From positions 1-64,000 of the forward strand of contig NZ_WPIN01000001.1 in NCBI RefSeq assembly GCF_009754945.1: a stretch of 64,000 nucleotides of DNA, in the 5' to 3' direction. Below are positions 48,057 to 57,143 of the stretch, in pieces (the first letter of the stretch is position 1; each line of letters opens with the position of its first letter). The DNA comes from Spirosoma arboris (GTDB lineage Bacteria; Bacteroidota; Bacteroidia; Cytophagales; Spirosomataceae). The position numbers were made by a program, and so were the translations under genes. Under the pieces are notes generated by a model. It searched no databases, was not told the origin of the DNA, and saw only the letters and a program-made list of their open reading frames with translations.

Positions 48057-48112
48057 GAATGAGTGATTGAGTGAATAGCTGACGCCTAAACTATTTACTC
48101 AATCACTCATTC
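48057..48112. repeat. Inverted repeat of TGAGTGA units between kinase and regulator
   Basis: 22-base arms (48057-48078 and 48091-48112) that match with one mismatch around a 12-base loop, built from direct GAATGA-TGAGTGA units. TGAGTGA-type words also occur near 53441-53475 and 55140-55240. It may be a terminator or a regulatory repeat. Confidence 0.5.
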
Positions 48113-48123
48113 ACCAATCACAA

Positions 48124-51100
48124 TTATATAGGTATCTGTATAGTCACTTCGGTTCCGGCAGGCTGGCCTTCGGCGTCCATGAGGTCTTCAATCAGGACTT
48201 TTGTGTTTGTATGATACAATTGGTTAACCAGAGCAATCCGCTCGGAAGTCATCTTGAGCCCAAATGACTTCCGATGACTGGCCGATTTGCTCTTTAATTC
48301 GGTTGCTCTGGCCCGTCCTATACCATCGTCAGAAATGGTTAGCTGCAGCAGATCATCCTGTGGGTGCGTAACCCGAACTCGTACACAGCCTCCCTCTGGT
48401 TTATGCATCAGCCCGTGCCAAATGGCATTTTCCACATACGGTTGAATTAACAGTGGGGGTATTTCTACAAATCGGGTATCAATACTTGCGTCAACATCCA
48501 CCGAAAACGATAATTTTTGTTTGAAGCGCATGATTTCCATATCAGCGTACAACTGGAGCATGTCAAGTTCATTTTGTAGTTTAACGCGTTCGGAACGGGA
48601 GTTTTCCAGCACTAACCGAATGAGTCGGGAAAACTTGGTGAGGTATTCTGATGCTTTCTCTGAGTCATTTTCTGATGTGTATAACTTAATAGAATTCAGG
48701 CAATTAAAGATGAAATGTGGGTTCATTTGTGCCCGAAGGGCAGTAAGTTCTGTTTCAGATAATCGTTGCAGCAGAAGTGCTTCCCGTTCCCGAAGCTCTG
48801 CCTCCCTACGTCGCATATCCAGACGATATTTCAGCTGAGCAAGTCGGTACCGATGAAACCCATAAACTAGCCCGATGAGTAGACTAATCGTTAACAGCCG
48901 AAACCAGGCTGTCATCCAGAAAGGAGGCTGTATCTCAACGGTGAGCACGCGTTCTGGTCCCCAGTGTCCATCCGCGTTTGCCGCCCGAACGTGGAAATGG
49001 TAGGTTCCTGGTTCAATATTGGTATAGCTGACCGTTCGCCGATCCCCATTTTGTTGCCAGTTATCTTCCAGTCCCTCAAGGCGATATTGGTAACGGTGCT
49101 GGGTAGTCGGCAAAAAATCGAGTGTGGCATACTCAATTGTGAAGAAGTTTTGCTGGTAATTCAGCCTTACCTCGGGCTGGGAGTCGATTGTTCGGGCAAG
49201 TGATATCGCCTGATTAAATACGTTAAAACTGGTGAAAACCAACGGTGCGTTGGTCGATGAATCCGTGCGAAAACCACTGGTAGCAAATCGGTACTGATCG
49301 CTTATCAGCAGGTCGCCGGTCTTGGTTAGTAACAGCCGTTTATCGATGTATTCCGTCTCAATCGGTTCAAGACTCAATCCATTTTGTCCATCCAGACGCT
49401 CTAGGCTTCCGGTTTTTGGCTTAAATCGATACATCGCATCGTTGGCCGTTAGCCAGATTGCTCCGTCGGTATCAGCTACTCCCTGATAGGCGGCCAACCG
49501 GGGAATCATGCGCCTGAAGGTTTTCTCCTGTTTTCGTAATCGCCAGACGCCTGCATGGTTACTCGCCCAGACTGATCCTTCAGCATCCAGACAGAGTGTT
49601 CTTATCTCGAGCGAATTTGGGAAAAACTCCTCAATTTGCCCTGTGGATGGTGTCAATCGTTGTAACGAGAACTGCCTGGCGAGCCAGATCCGCCTGTCAT
49701 GGTCGGGTAAGAGCGTTATGACCCAGGAATTTCGTGCTGATTTATCCCATATTGGCCACAAACGACCAGGCCCTGTGCCTGGTGGCAAACAAACAACGCC
49801 ACGTCTCGCAGTCGCGATCCATAGATTACCAGCATCATCAGTACGAGCGGTAGTAAAATCCAGTGAATCGGTTGTCAGTTTTCCGCCAACTCGCCTTGTC
49901 ACGCGTTCTATGCGGAGAGTCTGGTAATCAATGCGGTATAGTCCGTTCTTCTGTGGATTCTGACTCGTGACGCCTGTCCACAGCATTCCTTTTCCATCCA
50001 TTTTTAGAAAACGAAACAAGGATTCATTCCCGCCTGCATTCAGATCTGGAAACCGCCGGTGCCGAATCGTTCCATCTCGTTCACGAAGGTAAAGGCTACT
50101 GACAAAATGGTCGTCAAAGCTGGCATAAAGGGTACGATTTGCCACATCATCATGCCAAAGCGTTACAATTCGCTCCTGAGCTGGGAGTGTTTTCAGATAA
50201 AGCATCCGTTGCTGAGAAGGAAGGATACCTGTCAATTGACTACCTGCACCAAACAACCACCGAGCTCCACTTTTTCCATTTCGGATATGCATTAAGCCTG
50301 GAGATAGCCCCCCTAGCAAAGCAGGTCGGGGAGGGGAAAAAGCCAATTGACCTGTTTGACGGTTAAAACGAGCCAATCCCACTCCATCGAACGTTAACCA
50401 GAGGTCTTGCCCGGTACCGGGAGCAATCTCCAGACAATTATTAAGGGTTCTATCACCAAAGTCGTAGCACACCCATTCACCTGTTTGTCGGTCGAGCCGT
50501 TGAAGCCCGGTTTGCCAGCCACTAATCCAGATATACCGACCGTTTTCATCGGGGTACAAATTTGAAAACCATTGATTCTGAAGTAAAAGCGACCGCGATC
50601 GATTCGTAGGTGTTGAGTAAGCCAGCCAGTGGTGTTTGTGAGGGTGATAGGCGTAGATGGAACCTTTATGACCACCGAAAAATAACCAGAATAAACCGGA
50701 TGGGTCGGGAGAAGTCTTCACGTCAAGCCATATGGGCGGAATAGAATCGGGTCGACTCTGTCCAGTTACGGCATCGACCACCGGATCGTGACGTAAATCA
50801 CGAAAGTGGAAACTCGTTTTGTCAAACGCATAAATCCCCTGATGACCTCCTACTAGTAATTGGCCCGTCTGAGTTTCGTGAACGATCTCTAAAGCACCCG
50901 GTTGGGGAAATAAGCGGGCCTGGTATGTGCGTAAATCAAATCGGCATAATCCTTTATTGCTGGCCAGATAAAGTGCTGAATCTCGCCCCTCCACCATTTC
51001 ATGGATATCAGTACCCGGCAGCACATCGGCCCCAAATAGCCGGAAATGTTGACCGTCGAACCGGACCAGCCCTAGATGCTCAATGATTAACCACAAAAAA

Positions 51101-51315
51101 CCGTCACGCGTCTGACACAACGTACTAATACGTCCAGTAGGCAGCCCATCGGCCTGAGTGAAGGTTCGGCAGAAAGGGGGCGGAGTTTTCTGGAGGGGTA
51201 CTACGTTCTGTATTCGGGCATTCACCTGTGCATAGCAAGGGCTCCCTATACCGGATAGTATACCGATCAGCCAAAACAAGCCACTGACTATCCTGTATCG
51301 ACGTAGCACGTTCAT
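48124..51315 (-). CDS. Sensor kinase with beta-propeller and Y_Y_Y domain
   Basis: A 1063-residue membrane sensor. A signal peptide is followed by a two-component-regulator propeller (GLPTGRISTLCQTRDGFLWL, repeats with W-T/W-I-A), a Y_Y_Y domain (about residues 710-780; HRYQYRLEGLEDNWQQNGDR, PGTYHFHVRAANADGHWG), one membrane helix (WFRLLTISLLIGLVYGFHRY) and a His_kinase/HATPase pair: LRAQMNPHFIFNCLNSIKLY with the phospho-His, IQPYVENAIWHGLMHKPEGG and DDGIGRARATELKSKS. No receiver domain, so it acts through the LytTR regulator downstream. The C-terminal 230 residues are nearly identical in pattern to the next kinase. Four bases overlap with that gene. Confidence 0.92.
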   Translation of the reverse strand: MNVLRRYRIVSGLFWLIGILSGIGSPCYAQVNARIQNVVPLQKTPPPFCRTFTQADGLPTGRISTLCQTRDGFLWLIIEHLGLVRFDGQHFRLFGADVLPGTDIHEMVEGRDSALYLASNKGLCRFDLRTYQARLFPQPGALEIVHETQTGQLLVGGHQGIYAFDKTSFHFRDLRHDPVVDAVTGQSRPDSIPPIWLDVKTSPDPSGLFWLFFGGHKGSIYAYHPHKHHWLAYSTPTNRSRSLLLQNQWFSNLYPDENGRYIWISGWQTGLQRLDRQTGEWVCYDFGDRTLNNCLEIAPGTGQDLWLTFDGVGLARFNRQTGQLAFSPPRPALLGGLSPGLMHIRNGKSGARWLFGAGSQLTGILPSQQRMLYLKTLPAQERIVTLWHDDVANRTLYASFDDHFVSSLYLRERDGTIRHRRFPDLNAGGNESLFRFLKMDGKGMLWTGVTSQNPQKNGLYRIDYQTLRIERVTRRVGGKLTTDSLDFTTARTDDAGNLWIATARRGVVCLPPGTGPGRLWPIWDKSARNSWVITLLPDHDRRIWLARQFSLQRLTPSTGQIEEFFPNSLEIRTLCLDAEGSVWASNHAGVWRLRKQEKTFRRMIPRLAAYQGVADTDGAIWLTANDAMYRFKPKTGSLERLDGQNGLSLEPIETEYIDKRLLLTKTGDLLISDQYRFATSGFRTDSSTNAPLVFTSFNVFNQAISLARTIDSQPEVRLNYQQNFFTIEYATLDFLPTTQHRYQYRLEGLEDNWQQNGDRRTVSYTNIEPGTYHFHVRAANADGHWGPERVLTVEIQPPFWMTAWFRLLTISLLIGLVYGFHRYRLAQLKYRLDMRRREAELREREALLLQRLSETELTALRAQMNPHFIFNCLNSIKLYTSENDSEKASEYLTKFSRLIRLVLENSRSERVKLQNELDMLQLYADMEIMRFKQKLSFSVDVDASIDTRFVEIPPLLIQPYVENAIWHGLMHKPEGGCVRVRVTHPQDDLLQLTISDDGIGRARATELKSKSASHRKSFGLKMTSERIALVNQLYHTNTKVLIEDLMDAEGQPAGTEVTIQIPI

Positions 51316-53330
51316 ACCGGTATCTCCAGAATAACTTTAGTCCCGCAAGGCTCTCCAAAACTGTCTACCAGATCCATAATCTGAGCCTGTGTCTGGGTCT
51401 GATAAATTTGGTTTACCAGCGAAATCCGCTCAGAGGTCATCTTTAAACCAAATGATTTGCGGTGACTAGCCGATTTACTTTTCAGTTCGGCAGATCGGGC
51501 TCGACCTACTCCATCATCGGTAATGGTCAATTGGAGGAGGGTTTCCTGCGGCAACGTCGCTTTTACATGGACGGTGCCCCCCGTAGGTTTATGCATCAGG
51601 CCGTGCCAGATGGCATTCTCAACGTAAGGCTGAATCAATAAGGGGGGGATCTCCAGAAACCTCGCATCGACATCCGGCGCTACGTCGATTCGGAATGACA
51701 ATTTCTGCTTAAAGCGCATGGCTTCCATATCCATGTAGAGCCGTAAGGTTTCCAATTCGTTTTGCAGCGTCACTCGTTCGGAGCGGGAATTTTCGAGCAC
51801 CATTCGGATAAGACGCGAGAATTTAGTCAGGTATTCCGATGCTTTTTCTGACTCATTCTCAATGGCATACAGCTTAATGGAGTTTAGACAATTAAATATA
51901 AAATGCGGGTTCATCTGCGAACGGAGTCCTGCCATTTCAGCTTCAGCAGCCCGACGTTCAAAATCGGTACGGAGCTGATTGACACGTTGCTCTTCGAGCT
52001 GACGTTCCAGCATGGCTTCATTGGTTTGCTGGACCAACTGTTGTTCCAGCATTGTATTCTGCATCGCCAACAACTGTTGCTTTTCCTGAGAAAGACGTTC
52101 TACTTCTGCCAATTGATGGTGTAAAGAGCGGTGAGCTATAGCTGATTGATAACCCATATACAGGGCTACGACAATCGGAATGCTAAGATGGGCAATACTA
52201 AACGTATCAATGGGGAGGGGAGGCATAAAACCCAATGTCGATAGCGTAAACAAAGCCCAGGATAGAAGAAAGCTAGTGCTTCCACCCAGAATAATCCAGG
52301 CTCCTTTTCGCTGTTGTTTAACCGACCTGATGGCGATCCGCGTGACATCCAGACCGGTCAGATTTAGAAAGAAAAAACCAAAGAGTAACCAACCCCATCC
52401 GTAGATAAAGGTGCCCATTATCATGCAGAAAATCCCAAAAATGGAAAGCGATTTGAAAACCCAGTCCTTAGGCTGTTCCAACAGCGAGTAGATGGACCAT
52501 AGCATCAGGACTGTATCGAACACGGCCAGATTAAACTCGACAAGATGCAACAGGTATTGTAATTCAACTCGAGGTTGAAAACGGATATAGAGTTCAATTG
52601 ACCAGACACAAGTTTGGAAAAAGCCGTAAAAAGAAAAATACAAATACGCTCGTTGTATTGGATAGAAAAGGTAAAAGGCTAGGTATAAGATGGCTAGAAT
52701 AAAAATGACGCCAATCCTGAAACTGCTCCTTTCAAAATCGTTGGCCTGATGGTACTGGTCAATGGATCGTTCCATTGTATTGATTACAGCCTTGAACCCT
52801 CGGTTTTCATAGAGAAAAATGGTTGTATAAGTTAGATTAGGCTGTAAGGCGTACCGGACCGCCAACACGTGGTTAGGTGATGGACCTACCGGAAACGAAA
52901 TAGGTTTGCCTGCCGGATTGATTGCCTTTATCGCGGATGGATCACTTGTTAGTTGGCCTAACTGATGAATACGCTTTCCATCCAGATAAATTTCTGATGC
53001 GCCCACCTGCCAGACCAGTAAGGCTAACTGATGCGGAATGGAGTCTTTCAGTGAAAAATGCAGACGAAACCAGCTCACGCTAGTCCCCCGCGCCTGTGGC
53101 AAATCCATGATGTCTTTTGTAGGATCGATAGCTTGCCAGCGACGATCATTGAATTCCGGCTTTGCCCACTGTGAATCATCACCAGACTGCCATAGCCAGT
53201 TTTTGTCCAGCAAAATGCCATCTGGTGGTATACTATTAATTGGAAAGAGAGCTGATGTCTGTGCCCAAGTCGCGGCTCCAAGCAGCCATACCAGCGAGGT
53301 TAATAAACCGATGCGTAGCAGCCTCTTCAT
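51312..53330 (-). CDS. 7TM-DISM sensor histidine kinase
   Basis: A 672-residue sensor. The signal peptide (LRIGLLTSLVWLLGAATWAQ) and a periplasmic jelly-roll sensor (7TMR-DISM2: LLDKNWLWQSGDDSQWAKPE, RGTSVSWFRLHFSLKDSIPH) precede seven membrane helices (for example RIGVIFILAILYLAFYLFYP, FCMIMGTFIYGWGWLLFGFF). A coiled coil leads to the His_kinase core (MNPHFIFNCLNSIKLYAIEN with the phospho-His), LIQPYVENAIWHGLMHK and DDGVGRARSAELKSKSASH. It is the first gene of the kinase-kinase-LytTR operon. The two C-terminal kinase halves look like a recent tandem duplication; the sensor halves differ. Confidence 0.92.
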   Translation of the reverse strand: MKRLLRIGLLTSLVWLLGAATWAQTSALFPINSIPPDGILLDKNWLWQSGDDSQWAKPEFNDRRWQAIDPTKDIMDLPQARGTSVSWFRLHFSLKDSIPHQLALLVWQVGASEIYLDGKRIHQLGQLTSDPSAIKAINPAGKPISFPVGPSPNHVLAVRYALQPNLTYTTIFLYENRGFKAVINTMERSIDQYHQANDFERSSFRIGVIFILAILYLAFYLFYPIQRAYLYFSFYGFFQTCVWSIELYIRFQPRVELQYLLHLVEFNLAVFDTVLMLWSIYSLLEQPKDWVFKSLSIFGIFCMIMGTFIYGWGWLLFGFFFLNLTGLDVTRIAIRSVKQQRKGAWIILGGSTSFLLSWALFTLSTLGFMPPLPIDTFSIAHLSIPIVVALYMGYQSAIAHRSLHHQLAEVERLSQEKQQLLAMQNTMLEQQLVQQTNEAMLERQLEEQRVNQLRTDFERRAAEAEMAGLRSQMNPHFIFNCLNSIKLYAIENESEKASEYLTKFSRLIRMVLENSRSERVTLQNELETLRLYMDMEAMRFKQKLSFRIDVAPDVDARFLEIPPLLIQPYVENAIWHGLMHKPTGGTVHVKATLPQETLLQLTITDDGVGRARSAELKSKSASHRKSFGLKMTSERISLVNQIYQTQTQAQIMDLVDSFGEPCGTKVILEIPV

Positions 53331-53565
53331 AGTGGTATCTCTAAACTAATCTGCGTTCCGCTCAATATCTGTCGGTATTTTCATAAATATACTGATTATG
53401 AATTCGTTCATGCCTACCATTCCTTATGAATGGTCAGTCTATTGAGTGACGGGTTGTTTTTTTGAGTGAACGTATATCGCAGAGGGATCAACTCCTGGTG
53501 TTTGGGATCTACCAACAAGTAGGCAGTTAATTACCAGTGCTTTATCAGCCATCTATTCATCAACC

Positions 53566-54396
53566 ATGGTCAACCGAATCTACGCCCCTCACCCTGCTTT
53601 GGCCAGCTTTATAAAGGGATATCAAATCGTTCACATTCAGAGGCCAGCCGGAGCGCCCATAGTAGCCCATCCGTTCCCGCCCCACGCGGTACAGAATTTA
53701 TCGTTCTATCCACGTGATTCAATGGATGTATTTTACCACCGAACCGGCCAGACAATTACGGCACCCGATTGTATAAGCATTGGTCCCTACATTTCGCGAG
53801 TTGATTTAATGATGGGAAAAGATCACCTTATCGTTGCTACGTTTTTTGAACCGGGCGGCTTACATCGTCTGCTGGGCATTCCGATGGCTGAATGCTTTGA
53901 TTTTCCACTTGACGTTTCTCTACTTTGGAATGCTGAAATTCGGCGAGTAAACGAACAGCTTCGGGAAACGACAGACTATGATCAGATGCAGCAAATCGTC
54001 GAGGCTTTTTTGTTACGCCAGTACCGAAAAAAGCAGATAGTGACACATCCGATCGATAAGACTTTTCAATTCCTTTCAGACCCAACCCGACTTGTTTCGT
54101 TGGATTACCTAGCTGACCAGGCTTGCCTGAGCTTCCGGCAGTTCGAACGTAAATGCCACGAACGGTTAGGACTTGGACCCAAAACGTTCCGACGGCTGGC
54201 GCGCTTTAGTAAAGCTTTTCGGCTGAAAGAACAACGACCCGATCTAGACTGGCTCGACATTGCTCTGCACCATAACTACTATGATCTTCAGCACATGCGT
54301 CGGGATTTTAAAGAGTTCGCGGGCGTTACGCCTACCTTGCTCCTGGAAGAAGAAACCCGTTCACTGATACGTCCATACAGCTCCCACAGTTTTTAA
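53566..54396 (+). CDS. AraC-family transcriptional regulator
   Basis: A 276-residue regulator. The N-terminal DUF6597-type domain (AGAPIVAHPFPPHAVQNLSF, HRTGQTITAPDCISIGPYIS, VATFFEPGGLHRLLG) is typical of Bacteroidota AraC proteins. The C-terminal double HTH is VSLDYLADQACLSFRQFERK, LGLGPKTFRRLARFSKAF, WLDIALHHNYYDLQHMRRDF and FAGVTPTLLL. It is divergent from the kinase operon and upstream of the SnoaL-like genes, which it may control. Confidence 0.88.
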   Translation: MVNRIYAPHPALASFIKGYQIVHIQRPAGAPIVAHPFPPHAVQNLSFYPRDSMDVFYHRTGQTITAPDCISIGPYISRVDLMMGKDHLIVATFFEPGGLHRLLGIPMAECFDFPLDVSLLWNAEIRRVNEQLRETTDYDQMQQIVEAFLLRQYRKKQIVTHPIDKTFQFLSDPTRLVSLDYLADQACLSFRQFERKCHERLGLGPKTFRRLARFSKAFRLKEQRPDLDWLDIALHHNYYDLQHMRRDFKEFAGVTPTLLLEEETRSLIRPYSSHSF

Positions 54397-54472
54397 CGGA
54401 ACGATTGTCGTTTTTTTACCCCTATACTGGCAGGTCGGCTAGGTAGTTTTGGCCAAACAAAAACGACTAATC

Positions 54473-54967
54473 ATGAAAAAACTGATTTTTCTGGGATGTG
54501 CAGCATTGCTGTTCAACATCGCCAATGGCCAAAACCAACCCTCCGCATCGAAGAACGAGCAAACAGCTATCCGACAAGTTATTATGGATTCAAAGGCTGC
54601 GTTTGACAAGCGGGAATTAAATACGTTTTACAACTATTTTATCAAATCGCCGGCTTTATATTACCAGGTTTATGAGACTTCTGGTCAGTTGATTCTGGCC
54701 CACGGCTGGGATGCCATGACGCACATGGTGAGCGGTTATGTGAAAGCGCACCCCGAGCCTTCCAAAGCGAAATATGCCCAGTTGGACCCCCGTGTTCAGG
54801 TCAATGGGAGTACGGCCTGGGTCAGCGCAAACGGCGAAATGGATATGGGTGGAGAAAAGACAAATTCCCGTGAGTTTTTTGTCCTCGAAAAACAAGGAGG
54901 CCAGTGGAAAATTTCGGCCATCATTGTGCAGGATTATGCGAAAGGGAAGTTAATAACTGTAAAGTAG
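54473..54967 (+). CDS. Secreted SnoaL/NTF2-like protein
   Basis: 164 residues from the ATG at 54473 (MKKLIFLGCAALLFNIANGQ, signal peptide). The mature domain is NTF2/SnoaL-like: EQTAIRQVIMDSKAAFDKRE, FYNYFIKSPALYYQVYETSG, AWVSANGEMDMGGEKTNS, REFFVLEKQGGQWKISAIIV. This fold often forms small lipid- or polyketide-binding proteins or subunits; here the role is not known. The frame to 54449 adds a short leader and is rejected. It resembles the genes at 55312-55606 and 56579-57091. Confidence 0.75.
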   Translation: MKKLIFLGCAALLFNIANGQNQPSASKNEQTAIRQVIMDSKAAFDKRELNTFYNYFIKSPALYYQVYETSGQLILAHGWDAMTHMVSGYVKAHPEPSKAKYAQLDPRVQVNGSTAWVSANGEMDMGGEKTNSREFFVLEKQGGQWKISAIIVQDYAKGKLITVK

Positions 54968-55311
54968 ATCATACGTTGTCGTTGCCCATGATACGGGCAA
55001 CGACAACGTATGATCAGAACTATCTTCATAAACCCCTACTAGTCAAAGACTCTCTGAACAATTCCTCTGGAGCCATAGACAAGATGCTGATAAACAGATC
55101 TATTATTCTTCTTTCATAGCGTGAAGCACCTACTCTTTTGCGTGAGTGGTTTATTTTCTGAGTGAATCACTTGTCTGACCGTTCACAGCTTCCAAGCAGA
55201 ATTTCGACTACTCACACGAAATTCTATACCACTCACCCTGCCTTACTTTCTGTTCGCCGGTCAACTCGCTACGTTTGAGACTGTTAGCGGTATTTGCTAT
55301 TTACACCAATC

Positions 55312-55606
55312 ATGAAAACGTCCTTACTTCTTTTACTAATTCTATCCACACCCTTTACATCACATGAATAATGATCCGCAGGACTTTCCGGCCAAGCCCG
55401 AAGAGCCACTCCCGAGCACTGATCGGCATACTCAGGTCAGGGAGAAACTGGCCTGGGTGGAATAAACGGGCCACTGAGAGAACAGTAAGAAAGAGAAGGG
55501 GCTGGGCCGCGATCTGATAGTTCTGGAAAAACAGGGAGGCCAATGGAAAATTGCCGCCCTGACGAGTCAGGTATATGCCGATAAACAACTGGTAATCATT
55601 AAATAA
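55312..55606 (+). pseudogene. Decayed SnoaL/NTF2-like gene
   Basis: ATG 55312 opens a signal peptide (MKTSLLLLLILSTPFTSHE) that stops after 19 codons. Further on, readable pieces align with the intact copy at 54473: TDRHTQVREKLAWVE with DPRVQVNGSTAWV, and DLIVLEKQGGQWKIAALT with FFVLEKQGGQWKISAIIV, ending at TAA 55606. Several stops and frame changes lie between. It is the middle of three related loci. Confidence 0.7.
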
Positions 55607-55713
55607 TCCAAGATGGAAGTTTCCAACGCAAGCCATCATTACGACTAATGGTCTACTAATGCGTTGTTATCCATTTCGATAGAACGGTCACGGATTACTT
55701 ATTCATTCTTGCC

Positions 55714-56550
55714 ATGAAAACGCAGCATAAACGCAGTTGTCTGATAAAAAGCGTCACCATCTACAGATGGATACTGCTACTCTTTTTTCTGAACGTAACG
55801 GCGAACGCTCAACCTAAGGCCGACCCACAAGATCAGGTTGCCCGTACGTTCATAGCGGCTGTTTTTAACGGAGATTATAAACAGGCATGGGATCTTTTCG
55901 ACCCAGAGGCCCAGAAGGCCACTCCACTGGAACAGTTTTCCCAAGTAGCCAAAAAGATCGATTCCGTGGCGAAAGGATTGGGATTTGGCCAGGAAATAAT
56001 GGAGTTTATGAGAGGCTTTCGAACATATCAGACCGGGCAGACCATCTGGGTTTACACGTATAAATTTAAGGCAGATGTTAGCAAGGGAATGATGCCTTCG
56101 GCGATGATCGATATCGCGTTTAAGGATAAGCAAACCACGCTGGTCTATGGCATTATCCCTAAGTTTCCTGCCCTTTCCCAGTCCCGGCCAACCTCAAACT
56201 ATATTTCTACATACAGCGGAAAAGAAATAACGCTGGAAAACGAACAGAAATGGCAGATAGAAGGAAAGGCCGTCAATGTCAACGAACTAGCACTGGTTCT
56301 AGACAATACCAATGCCTTGTTTGCCATCAAAGTTTGGGACGAGGAGGCAAAAGGGATTACCCAGCAGCGAGCCAAAGAAAAAGCGATTCCCATCGTAAAA
56401 TATGCCATTGCAAACGGGTACTTACCTAAAGCAGAACAGGGCGCCAGTCAGGCAAAACGGAAACTATCGGAAGGGATTGGCGTAGCCTTTATTCAGCCGG
56501 GTACGCAGGGGGGCTATCGAATCATCATTGCTCCGGCAGAATACAAATAG
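55714..56550 (+). CDS. Secreted protein with DUF3887-like domain
   Basis: A 278-residue protein. Signal peptide around residues 10-32 (VTIYRWILLLFFLNVTANAQ). Residues 40-170 look like DUF3887/NTF2-type: VARTFIAAVFNGDYKQAWDL, FDPEAQKATPLEQFSQVAKK. The C-terminal part is beta-rich (LENEQKWQIEGKAVNVNELA, LVLDNTNALFAIKVWDEEAK). It lies between SnoaL-like genes. Unknown function. Confidence 0.65.
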   Translation: MKTQHKRSCLIKSVTIYRWILLLFFLNVTANAQPKADPQDQVARTFIAAVFNGDYKQAWDLFDPEAQKATPLEQFSQVAKKIDSVAKGLGFGQEIMEFMRGFRTYQTGQTIWVYTYKFKADVSKGMMPSAMIDIAFKDKQTTLVYGIIPKFPALSQSRPTSNYISTYSGKEITLENEQKWQIEGKAVNVNELALVLDNTNALFAIKVWDEEAKGITQQRAKEKAIPIVKYAIANGYLPKAEQGASQAKRKLSEGIGVAFIQPGTQGGYRIIIAPAEYK

Positions 56551-56578
56551 TAAGACGAAATTCTACATCAATAAACCC

Positions 56579-57091
56579 ATGAAAGTCAGCCTTCTATCGC
56601 TATTTCTATCAGTCGCTACGCTGATAGTGTTTACAACCCGTTCATTCGCGCAAACGTCGGGTGATGAAGCTGCTATTCGGCAGGTTCTCGACGGTATGCA
56701 GTTAGCTTTCGACAAACGCAACATCAAGGCTTTTGGAAGCCTTTTTGTCCAATCCCCGAATTTATATTATCAGGTTGCGCCCGGCGGTGGTGAGATGATT
56801 GTGGCTCATGGGTACGATAATATGGTAAAAATGATAGGGCATCGCTTAAAAGAGCTTGCCAATGAACCACCAACTAAAAACACATTCACCCAGTATAAGA
56901 CGCACATCAACGGAAATTCGGCCTGGGTTACGTTTACCTTAATCGCCGAACTCCCTGGTGGTCAGAAAGTCAATGCCTGTCAGTTTTCCGTACTTGAAAA
57001 AAAGGCAGACAATGGTTCGGCACCCCGATGGAAAATTGCCGCTATGACCTGGCAAGACTATCCCGATGGAAAACTGGTAGAAGTGAAGTAG
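56579..57091 (+). CDS. Secreted SnoaL/NTF2-like protein
   Basis: 170 residues from ATG 56579 (MKVSLLSLFLSVATLIVFTT, signal peptide). NTF2/SnoaL core: DEAAIRQVLDGMQLAFDKRN, IKAFGSLFVQSPNLYYQVAP, SAWVTFTLIAELPGGQKVNA, CQFSVLEKKADNG, PRWKIAAMTWQDYPDG. The longer frame starting at 56528 is rejected because it overlaps the previous gene without a signal sequence. It is a paralogue of the gene at 54473. Confidence 0.75.
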   Translation: MKVSLLSLFLSVATLIVFTTRSFAQTSGDEAAIRQVLDGMQLAFDKRNIKAFGSLFVQSPNLYYQVAPGGGEMIVAHGYDNMVKMIGHRLKELANEPPTKNTFTQYKTHINGNSAWVTFTLIAELPGGQKVNACQFSVLEKKADNGSAPRWKIAAMTWQDYPDGKLVEVK

Positions 57092-57143
57092 TTGCTCATA
57101 AAGGCATAAAATCAATCACCCATAAGTTTACTTCCTCGTTTTT

